DNA from: an uncultured Prevotellaceae bacterium
GTDB taxonomy: Bacteria; Bacteroidota; Bacteroidia; Bacteroidales; UBA3663
DNA: 64,000 nt
Direction: 5' to 3'
Assembly (NCBI GenBank): GCA_900319235.1
Contig: ONNR01000005.1
Span: 1-64,000 of the forward strand
Under the pieces are notes generated by a model, which saw nothing but the letters and a program-made list of their open reading frames with translations, was not told the DNA's origin and searched no databases. Positions 1-7,500 of this stretch are shown in pieces. The stretch's first letter is position 1. Every line of letters begins with the position of its first letter. Made by a program: the position numbers and the translations under genes.

Positions 1-774
1 GAAGATGAACTGCTGGTTGTGATCGCCGTGGAAGGAATATAAATGCATGGAGTTGTCATCGACATATTCATAGTTGAGAACGTCGAGGCATAGGTTCTTA
101 TCCTGCTGTATTCTTAGGTGGAAAGTTCCCTTTGCCGTTTTTTCGGGAATCCAACGTTCATTCTTTTTGCCCCCGTAAAGGTTGCTGGTGATTTTTGTCC
201 ATTCTCCGACCTCGTCTGACTTGACATGGACGACAAACTTTTCGTTGACCATGCTGCGGATGATGATGGATCCGTCTTTCTGGTTCTCCACTTTCCACTT
301 CTGGGCGTTGGAGTTCTGCCTTTTGTGGACAACAATCTCGTTACCGCTTGTTGCTTTGTTATTCTTCAGCGTCATCACGTAGTTGGGATCGCCAGCACAC
401 TTGATGTAGTAGACACCATCGGAAATGATTTGCTTTGTATTGGTTGTGGTTGAGGTTCCAGTGTTGGTGTTGTTTGTGGTTGTTGTGTTATTTGTTGTGT
501 TGTTTGTGGATTTAGTTGTGGTATTGGTAGAGGTATTGGTTGACTTCGTTCCAGAAGTATTTGTGCCAGATGTTCCTTTGCCGGTATTGCCTTTTTCACC
601 TACCTCAAAAGTAAATGGTGGCTTTTCGGTACTTGTCGTGCCTGTTCCTGGATTGGAGTTCTTGACAAATTCAAAGATGAACTGCTGGTTGTGTTCGCCG
701 TGGAAGGAATATAAATGCAGGGAGTTGTCATCGACGTATTCATAGTTGAGTACGTCGAGGCATAGGTTCTTATC
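1..774 (-). pseudogene. RICIN-lectin gene fragment, runs off the window edge
   Basis: The minus-strand frame is open from about 774 to base 1 but has no start codon of its own here. It begins with the second half of one beta-trefoil unit (DKNLCLDVLNYEYV...), passes through a Thr/Asn/Ser-rich linker (about 420-660) and enters another complete RICIN-like unit (ISDGVYYIKCAGDPNYV, QKWKVE, ERWIPEK, DKNLCLDV). The unit at 60-160 is intact across the site where the two upstream copies are frameshifted, so it serves as the reference for what they lost. It is read as the C-terminal continuation of the gene that starts at 2913, now in a different frame from the piece before it. Function inferred: extracellular carbohydrate binding. 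Confidence 0.6.
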
Positions 775-1618
775 CCGTTTTTTCGGGAATCCAACGTTCA
801 TTCTTTTTGCCACCGTAAAGGTTACTGGTGATCTTTGTCCATTCTCCGACCTCGTTTGACTTGACATGGGCGGCATACTTTTCGTTGACCATACTGCGGA
901 TGATAATGGAGCCATCTTTCAGGTTCTCCACTTTCCACTTCTGATCGTTGGAGTTCTTCTTTTTGCGGACTACAATCTCGTTGCCGCTTGTGGCCTTGCT
1001 ATTCTTCAGCGTTATCACGTAGTTGGGATCGCCTGCACACTTGATATAGTAAACACCATCGGAAATGATCTGCTTAGCAGAAGTATTGGTTGTGGCTGTG
1101 TTGTTTGTGTTTGTTGTGTTGTTAGTGGTTTTGGTTGTGGATGTCTGAGTGGAGGATTGATCGATAGGTGTAACGTCTACGCAGCTTCGGATCTTGAAAC
1201 AACCTTCCGACTTGCCGTAACTGCGGCTTTGTATCCCGTTGTATACCGCTGCCTCATGCTTCTCGTTTGGGCCTTTGACTCTCACTAGCAGCGTTCCCGT
1301 CTGCCCAGGTTGCAGTTTGCCGGCATGTACGGCAGCCGTTGCAAGGTCGGACTTGTCCATGTATCCCCATCCGCTGTTCATACCCCAGATGGTGCCGGTG
1401 GTGCGGCCTGTGACTCGTACCTTCACCATTTCACCCTCCTTGTCACGATACTTCGATATGTCGGGGTCAGTGACTTCGGTTACAGGGACTCCAATGATCT
1501 TGAATGCTCCTTTTGCCTTCTTGTAGCTTTGGCTCTTGATGCCGTTGCGGGTGATGGAGGGATAGCTGCCCTGATCGGCCACGATTTCTATCACTACCTT
1601 ATCTACATTTCCATCCAC
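770..1618 (-). CDS. LCCL plus RICIN lectin fragment (282 aa), probably part of a broken gene
   Basis: The open frame reads the C-terminal half of one LCCL-like domain (residues about 5-45, NGIKSQSYKKAKGAFKI) and a fuller LCCL domain (about 68-145, GTIWGMNSGWGYMDKSDLA, AAVHAG, NGIQSRSYGKSEG). A Thr/Asn linker and a RICIN-type beta-trefoil unit (ISDGVYYIKCAGDPNYV, QKWKVEN, ERWIPEK) follow. It stops early at PEKTG: compared with the intact copy near 60-160, 32 bp are missing at about 775, which puts the stop in frame. There is no signal peptide, and the ATG at 1618 falls inside a domain, so it is better read as an internal piece of the gene starting at 2913 than as an independent protein. If expressed with its neighbours it would be an extracellular binding protein. 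Confidence 0.6.
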   Translation of the reverse strand: MDGNVDKVVIEIVADQGSYPSITRNGIKSQSYKKAKGAFKIIGVPVTEVTDPDISKYRDKEGEMVKVRVTGRTTGTIWGMNSGWGYMDKSDLATAAVHAGKLQPGQTGTLLVRVKGPNEKHEAAVYNGIQSRSYGKSEGCFKIRSCVDVTPIDQSSTQTSTTKTTNNTTNTNNTATTNTSAKQIISDGVYYIKCAGDPNYVITLKNSKATSGNEIVVRKKKNSNDQKWKVENLKDGSIIIRSMVNEKYAAHVKSNEVGEWTKITSNLYGGKKNERWIPEKTG

Positions 1619-1943
1619 TTGGGCATCGCAGTGGAGGCTTGCTGTACGCCTTTACAATGAAAGCGAACCTTTGCCCGATCTTGTCAGAATATGGAGTCAG
1701 GTCATCAGGGGCATTGGGGACAGACGATGTGGACGTGGACGTGGACGTGGACGTGGATGTGGACGTGGATGTGGACGTGGATGTGGAGGTAGATGAGGAT
1801 GTGGATGAGGATGTGGAGGAAGAGGTCCCGTCCACAGGCTCCATGATGAACTGCTGGTTGTGTTCGCCGTGGAAGGAATATAAATGCAGGGAGTTGTCAT
1901 CGACGTATTCATAGTTGAGTACGTCGAGGCATAGGTTCTTATC
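1599..1943 (-). pseudogene. Linker fragment of the broken lectin gene (Ser-Thr repeat and truncated LCCL)
   Basis: In this third frame the sequence continues the beta-trefoil of the upstream piece (DKNLCLDVLNYEYVDDN, HNQQFIMEPVDG), then a long Ser-Thr dipeptide linker, then the start of an LCCL-like domain (SDKIGQRFAFIVKAYS) that ends at a stop at 1599. The next piece resumes in another frame at ASLHCDAQVDGNVDKVV, which aligns with AAVHAGKLQPGQTGTLLV of the second LCCL domain. The central part of the first LCCL domain (the WG...DS segment) is therefore missing at about 1630-1640 together with a frame change. Confidence 0.55.
1726..1823. repeat. Hexanucleotide (GACGTG/GATGTG)n repeat coding a Ser-Thr linker
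   Basis: About sixteen consecutive six-base units of the type GACGTG, drifting to GATGTG, GAGGTA and GATGAG at the right end. On the minus strand they encode the alternating Ser-Thr linker. Because the unit is two codons long, slippage would change linker length without changing frame. Confidence 0.85.
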
Positions 1944-2913
1944 GTATTCTTAGGATGATAGTTCCCTTTGCCGTTTTCTCGGGAATCCAACGTTCATTCT
2001 TTTTGCCACTATACTTGCTGCCGATAACCTTTCCCCATTCGCCTACATCCTGCGGCTTGACACTAAGTGCGTAACCGTTGTAAGAGATGATGATTGAGCC
2101 ATCTTTTTGGTTCTCCACCCTCCAACCTTGGCCTTTTTCAGGTCTCCTCTTATGAATCACGATGCTGGACCCATTTGGGTTCTTTACATCTTCCAGAGTC
2201 ACCTCATATTTGGGATCGCCTGCACATTGAATCCAATAAAGGCCGTCTTTGATCAAAGGTTTCGTTGAGTTCTGAGGAGAATCGTCAGATTTTGTGCCGC
2301 TGTTGTTGTTCGAACCACTGTTATTTGAGCCAGAATCTATGGCAACTTCAGTATTCTTGCCACCATCATTCTTGCCTCCAGTATTATTGTTTGAAGACTT
2401 GGAAGATCCATCAACGGGTTCGAAATAGAACAACTGTATTTCCCCGCGACGGAAGCCATAGAGCTGTAAAGGGGCATTATCAGCGATTTTGGCATTAGAT
2501 ATTTCAAGACAGAATTCCTTATTCTCAATTGCCTTCAATGCAAAACTACCATTGGCCTGCTTTTCAGGAACCCATTGATAGTTCTTCTGATTGTTGGAAA
2601 GCGAGCATATAATCCCCACATATTCTTTTATATCACGTCCATTATGAGCGATGACATAGGTGCTATTAGCCATGCTGTGGATGATGATTGAGCCATCATT
2701 TTGGTTCTCCACCTTCCACTTCTGGGCATTGGTGTTCTGCCATTTGGTGATTACTATACTGTTGTTGGCTGAAGGTTTTCCGCCTTTTGGCGTGACCACA
2801 TAATCGAGATTGCTGGCGCATCTGATGAAATATACCCCGTCAGGAATCAACTGAGCAGCTGACGCGAGCATAAAGACGAGTAAACAGTAGAGGGTCGCGA
2901 TACATTTTTTCAT
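1939..2913 (-). CDS. Secreted RICIN-type lectin, truncated by frameshift
   Basis: The 324-residue product starts with a signal peptide (MKKCIATLYCLLVFMLASAA) and carries one complete beta-trefoil lectin unit (residues about 22-170, with QKWKVENQNDGSI and QWVPEK repeats), an Asn/Ser/Gly-rich linker and most of a second unit (IQCAGDPKYEVTLED, GWRVENQKDGSI, ERWIPEKTAKG). It ends at LRIR because 5 bp present in the intact copy (position about 115) are missing at about 1943. Downstream pieces at 1599-1943, 770-1618 and 1-774 look like the rest of the same gene. It follows the phosphodiesterase gene by 39 bp on the same strand and has no clear promoter of its own. The family binds carbohydrate; ligand unknown. 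Confidence 0.7.
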   Translation of the reverse strand: MKKCIATLYCLLVFMLASAAQLIPDGVYFIRCASNLDYVVTPKGGKPSANNSIVITKWQNTNAQKWKVENQNDGSIIIHSMANSTYVIAHNGRDIKEYVGIICSLSNNQKNYQWVPEKQANGSFALKAIENKEFCLEISNAKIADNAPLQLYGFRRGEIQLFYFEPVDGSSKSSNNNTGGKNDGGKNTEVAIDSGSNNSGSNNNSGTKSDDSPQNSTKPLIKDGLYWIQCAGDPKYEVTLEDVKNPNGSSIVIHKRRPEKGQGWRVENQKDGSIIISYNGYALSVKPQDVGEWGKVIGSKYSGKKNERWIPEKTAKGTIILRIR

Positions 2914-2952
2914 AGTATAGCAGTTTTTATAAATATAGGAATAGATGGTTAA

Positions 2953-3444
2953 TTATGCCAATTCGATGACTTCGAGGTCCTGCACCTTGCCGGCATCGAG
3001 GGCGAAGCGCATGAGGGTGCGGTGGACTTGCGGACCGAAGGTGCCAGCTGCGCCGGGATTGAGCATGAGGGTGGCGAGATGGCGGTCGTACATGGCGCGA
3101 CAGATGTGGCTGTGTCCGCACACGAAGAGGGTGACGGGATGTTGCCGCAATTCGGCGAGGATGTTGCTGGGCCATTTGCCGGGATAGCCTCCGATGTGGG
3201 TCATCCAGACGCTGACGCCCTCGAGCGTGAATCGCTGGTCCTTGGGATAACGAAGGTGCATGTCCTGTCCATCGGCGTTGCCCCAGACGATGCGGCACGT
3301 CTTGCCCGTAGCTTCCAATCGATCGCAGATGGAGATATCGACGACATCGCCGGCGAGCCATATCTCGTCGCAAGCTTCAAAGTGCTTTAGGTAGCGATCG
3401 TCCCACAATCCGTGGGGGTCGCTCATCAGGCCGATAGTTTTCAT
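2953..3444 (-). CDS. YfcE/MJ0936-type metallophosphoesterase
   Basis: The 163-residue protein has the ordered motifs of the small calcineurin-like phosphodiesterases: SDPHG near the N-terminus (usually SDxHG), AGDVVD, GNADG, and the C-terminal pair GHSH and NPGAAG. These supply the two-metal site. The usual THG motif is replaced by THIGGYP, so the site is slightly variant. Length is normal for the family. No signal peptide, so cytoplasmic. It starts 3 bp after the stop of the upstream nuclease gene, so the two are almost certainly co-transcribed. Substrate not predictable; family members hydrolyse artificial phosphodiesters and some cyclic or modified nucleotides. Confidence 0.85.
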   Translation of the reverse strand: MKTIGLMSDPHGLWDDRYLKHFEACDEIWLAGDVVDISICDRLEATGKTCRIVWGNADGQDMHLRYPKDQRFTLEGVSVWMTHIGGYPGKWPSNILAELRQHPVTLFVCGHSHICRAMYDRHLATLMLNPGAAGTFGPQVHRTLMRFALDAGKVQDLEVIELA

Positions 3445-3447
3445 ATA

Positions 3448-4368
3448 TCAATCGTTGCGACGGCGCCAGAAGTTGAAGGTGTCGTCGGCCTCAATCTTGT
3501 CCTCGATGTCATCGGGGAGGTTGTAGAAGAAATCGTGGCCGGTGATGCGCTCGACATCATCGACCGAGTAGGCGTACTGCCAGATGCGGCCCTTGCAGTC
3601 TTCGTTGGGGAAGATGAAGCCAATGGCATGGTAACGGTTGTTCTGTTCGGCGCAGATCACCTTGAAGAAGGACGAGGGTACTGCAATCTTGCTCTTCACC
3701 ATAAGATGGACGTCATCGACGATGGGACCGCAGCATATCCACACCTTGCCATAGCGGCGTGCCCAGGTGCGACTGAGGCTCTCGACCTCCTCCCAAAGCC
3801 CGGCATTGAGTTCCTTGTTCTGTGGACAGATGTTCGAAGTATAGTAACATTCGTTCATGGCATCTTCGTCCCACTTCATGTCGCCTGAAGGAGCCATATG
3901 ACCGCGCGTATATCCCGACTTGGTGTAGTCGTGCGTGGTAATCTTCTTGCCCTCCACAAGAGGGTCGGGCTCGAAATCGCTGTTGCGTTTGCGATAGGGT
4001 GCACGGGTCTCTTCGCGGGTCAGTTCCCAAGCCACCCAGTTAGGCTCGTTCCAGACGTTGTTGTAGGAGACGATGTGGCCGGTGTGCTCGATGATCTGCT
4101 CCCTGGCATCGCTGCGAGTTCCGGCAAGCTCGGTGTTGTCGGCATCAGGATAAGAATGGGTCGGCTTGTCGGCCGGTGCAGTGGTGGGAACAGGGGTCTG
4201 GGCAATGGGAGGTGTACCGCCCTGCTCGGAGGGCTGCTGCATCAGACAGGAGACAAATAACAATGAACAAGGTAAAATTAACAAATAACAATTAACAAAT
4301 AACAATTGAATCGGGAACCGGGGACAATTCTCAATTAACAATCGTGTTATGGAACGGGAGTATTTCAT
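3448..4368 (-). CDS. Secreted DNA/RNA non-specific endonuclease (NUC1 family), probable lipoprotein
   Basis: I start at the ATG ending at 4368 (306 aa) because a good promoter box lies at 4392-4399; the longer frame from 4446 would begin upstream of it. The N-terminus is a hydrophobic signal with a lipobox-like LLFVSC (Cys 41). The nuclease domain has the family signature TRGHMAPSGDM, with His 157 as general base, and a metal-site region TSNICPQN, followed by WEEVE. It would cleave DNA and RNA outside the cytoplasm, for nutrient salvage or defence against free DNA. Odd point: the signal peptide is encoded by a 7-bp tandem repeat (4255-4310), giving a near-heptad repeat LLFVNCY/LLILPCS/LLFVSCL. 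First gene of a unit with the phosphodiesterase. Confidence 0.87.
   Translation of the reverse strand: MKYSRSITRLLIENCPRFPIQLLFVNCYLLILPCSLLFVSCLMQQPSEQGGTPPIAQTPVPTTAPADKPTHSYPDADNTELAGTRSDAREQIIEHTGHIVSYNNVWNEPNWVAWELTREETRAPYRKRNSDFEPDPLVEGKKITTHDYTKSGYTRGHMAPSGDMKWDEDAMNECYYTSNICPQNKELNAGLWEEVESLSRTWARRYGKVWICCGPIVDDVHLMVKSKIAVPSSFFKVICAEQNNRYHAIGFIFPNEDCKGRIWQYAYSVDDVERITGHDFFYNLPDDIEDKIEADDTFNFWRRRND
4255..4310. repeat. Eight 7-bp units (AATTAAC/AAATAAC type) inside a signal-peptide coding region
   Basis: Reading from 4255: AAATAAC, AATGAAC, AAGGTAA, AATTAAC, AAATAAC, AATTAAC, AAATAAC, AATTGAA. The same unit forms an intergenic array at 41919-41953. Here it overlaps the start of the nuclease gene and codes its hydrophobic leader. 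Confidence 0.85.
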
Positions 4369-4391
4369 TGTATTCGGATTGTTTTGCTGTG

Positions 4392-4399
4392 CAAAGATA
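4392..4399 (-). promoter_or_regulatory. Promoter -7 box for the nuclease/phosphodiesterase unit
   Basis: Minus-strand TATCTTTG, an exact match to the Bacteroidetes -7 consensus, 24 bp before the chosen ATG. It faces away from the plus-strand promoter at 4474. Confidence 0.7.
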
Positions 4400-4473
4400 A
4401 GGGAAAAGTTTGGAATAAAAAATTTTTTGAAGGAAAAATAGTGCATTTGTTTTGCGATTTGCCCGAAAATGCC

Positions 4474-4481
4474 TATCTTTG
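4474..4481 (+). promoter_or_regulatory. Promoter -7 box for the helicase/DUF1848 unit
   Basis: TATCTTTG with a TTTG-containing -33 region around 4446-4454. Transcription would begin near 4487, which rules out the upstream in-frame ATG at 4452 and selects the ATG at 4509. Confidence 0.72.
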
Positions 4482-4508
4482 CGGCTAATAACAGGTAGTT
4501 TTTACATT

Positions 4509-7500
4509 ATGAGCTTAAAGGTTTATAAGATATCAGATTATAATCATCGAGTTGAAGAAAAGCAGTTTGAATCAATTCGGCAGTTCCTGTCAAAACATTA
4601 TGCTTTTCGCAATGAGGATGCAATACTCATAGGCAATTACAACATTGAGGGTGTCGAACTTGATGCTCTGCTTATTGCACCAGGTGGTTATCGGATCCTT
4701 GAGTTCAAGAATTGGGGTGGCGACATCATTGCACGTGAGAACGGCTCGTGGACTTCCAACGGCAAGATAATTGAGGGCGGCTCAGGAAAAAAGACTCCCT
4801 ATGAGCAAATCCGCCAGAACAAAAGCAGGGTGACCAAAGGGTTGGGTACGCTATTGGGCGCAACTCACGATATGGTCTCGGCAGCCATCATCTTCTGGCA
4901 AAAATCCAACATCGACAAAAGCCAGATATCAAGTACAGTCAGCCTTTGGCTTCATATATTTGATAACCAGCATCTGGAAAACATCCTGGAAGGGATGAAC
5001 AATTCCAGGCTCACCAATGATTTTATTCGTTCCATTCCCGAGAAACTGAAAATCGAGGAATTCGATATCGATAAACAGAAAGTCAGCCAATCTGTCCCAG
5101 ATGAAATTTATGAACCGGAGGCAGCAACCAATTTCTTTGAGGAACTGGAATATGCTTTGCGAAGTGTGCCCGACTACGAATCGGTTTACGATTCATTGAA
5201 CAGGGTATTCCAGATGAGCCTTAATCAGAAAACAGCGGGATCAAGATTGAATCTGGGAGGTACTTTTGCCAAACTTGACTATATTCTGAAAGAGATGCAG
5301 GCTTCCAAGGCTTTGTATCGAGCAATCAATGACACAAGAAATCGCCTAAGGAAACGGGAAGGGTATTCTGAGCTGGAGCTAAAAGACAATTATCTTTATG
5401 ACCTGAAGAACATCTGCAAATTCATTTCCTTTATATACAATGCCGAGATTCCCAAATCGTTGTCGGATGTATTTCCTGCAGATAGGGAAAAGGCTTCAAT
5501 AGGATCGTTGGTAGGAGAATATCTGCGAGTAATTGTTGAACAATGGGATGATGAATATGTGTGGGTACAGACAGAAGAGGATATGGGAGAGGAAACGGTA
5601 AAGGTCTGCTATGCACACAATCGCATCTTCCAGGACACGGATTGGTCTTATCTCAAGGGATTCTTCTATGCAGGAGCACAGTTGAATCTGATTCGTCCTC
5701 GTGTAGAGGAGAATGTCATCTACCCTGAACTTATTATTTTTGAACCTGATTATCTCATAAACATTTCGACGGTAGCACGTTGCTTTACCAATTATGCAGA
5801 TTCTCCTTTTGTAGATCTGATAAAGAAGATAGAGCCTGTAAAATCCAGTCAGGCTATTGAACTTGGTAATTTCGCCGGCCAATTGCTCGATGAGGAAATA
5901 CACCAATTGCCCAATACCCATTCCTATAACCAGAGCGTGAAGGATTTTTTCAAGGGACATGCAATTAACCTCTTGTCGGCAGGAATTGATAAGAATTTCC
6001 ATACGGAAGCACAAAACCAGAAACGCAACATCACCCAAGCCCTGAGAGTGGATCTGCCACCCATGGTATCCCGGTTCAATCCTCGGGAAGGGATGGTCGA
6101 ACCTTCGTTTGTGTCGGAGATGCTTGGACTTCAAGGTCGTATGGATTACCTTCAGCTTGACTATAAGATATTGTTTGAGCAAAAGTCGGGCAAGGGAGCA
6201 TTCCCCTATGACGATTTCATCAAGCCCAGAAGTACGGAGGAGCATTTGATCCAGTTGACGTTGTATATGCTTCTAATCCGTTACAATTATCGCGAGAGGT
6301 ACGAAAAGAACAAGCAGGAATTGCACGCTTTCCTTCTTTATTCAAAATATAAGGAATCCTTGCTGAATGTGGGATTCTATCCTCAGGAAATCTGCAAGGC
6401 CATTCAAGTAAGAAATGGGTTGGCATACGTAGAGAGCCTTTATACGAAGGAGAACGGCTTCCGTATCCTGGAGTCATTGACGCCAGACCTTCTAAATATG
6501 AAGAAAGCCGATAATCCTCTATGGGTAAGGTTCCAGCGTCCCCAGATTGAAGAAGTATTGGCTCCGATGAAAAAGGCCTCAGACCTGGAGAAGGATTATT
6601 TCTTCCGATTCATGACCTTCATAGCCAATGAACAGACATTATCGAAGATAGGCAGCAAGACCAAGGAGAATTCAGGCTTTGCTTCCATCTGGTACGATTC
6701 GCTTGATGAAAAGAAACTCGCCGGCAATATCTATGAAAACCTGACACTTGTCTCCCCTAATGATATTACCCAGGGAAGCATCGAAAAGGTCATTTTATCC
6801 TATTCTGAAACAAAAGAGAATGATATGTCGAACTTCAGAATAGGAGATATTGTCATCCTTTACCCGTATGAAAAGGGGAAGGAACCTGATGCAAGGAAGA
6901 CCATGGTCCTGAAATGCTCGATTGAAGAACGGACTACCGATAAAATTGTTTTGAAACTGAGAGCTCCGCAATCAGATAGTCGTGTATTTCTCCATGAGAA
7001 GGGAAAACTGTGGGCAATAGAGCCTGATTTCATGGAATCCTCGTATAGCTCTCTGTATAAGGGTATGTATGCTTTCCTTTCTGCTCCAAAGACTCGACGT
7101 GATCTCCTGTTGATGCAGAGAGAACCGGAAACTGATGCATCCGTGACATTGAAACTGGATCATGGAAAATTCAATGATCTGGCCCTAAAGGTAAAAGCCG
7201 CCAAGGATTTCTTCCTGATCATAGGTCCTCCCGGCACCGGCAAGACATCCTTTGGCTTGATGACTACCCTCCTGGAAGAACTTGCTGAAGAAGGGACATC
7301 CGTGCTGCTCCTGTCGTACACCAATCGAGCTGTAGATGAGATATGCAGCAAGTTGAAAAAGGAAGGACTGGATTTCATCAGAATAGGAGTTGAGCAATCG
7401 TGTGGCCTTGAATATCGAGATAATCTATTAAGTATCAGAGCCCAAAATTGCCAGAACCTTGACCAACTCAGAGATATCATCCAGAAAGGCAGGATATTTG

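Noticed and set aside
1639-1914. Plus-strand open frame with a long Asp-Val repeat
   Set aside because: It is the complement of the Ser-Thr linker; the minus-strand reading continues recognisable lectin domains on both sides.
1-2913. Programmed ribosomal frameshifting in the lectin gene
   Set aside because: The breaks coincide with bases missing relative to sister copies, and no slippery site with a downstream structure is evident.
4452-4508. Extra 19 codons at the start of the helicase fusion
   Set aside because: They include the promoter -7 box and precede the inferred transcription start.
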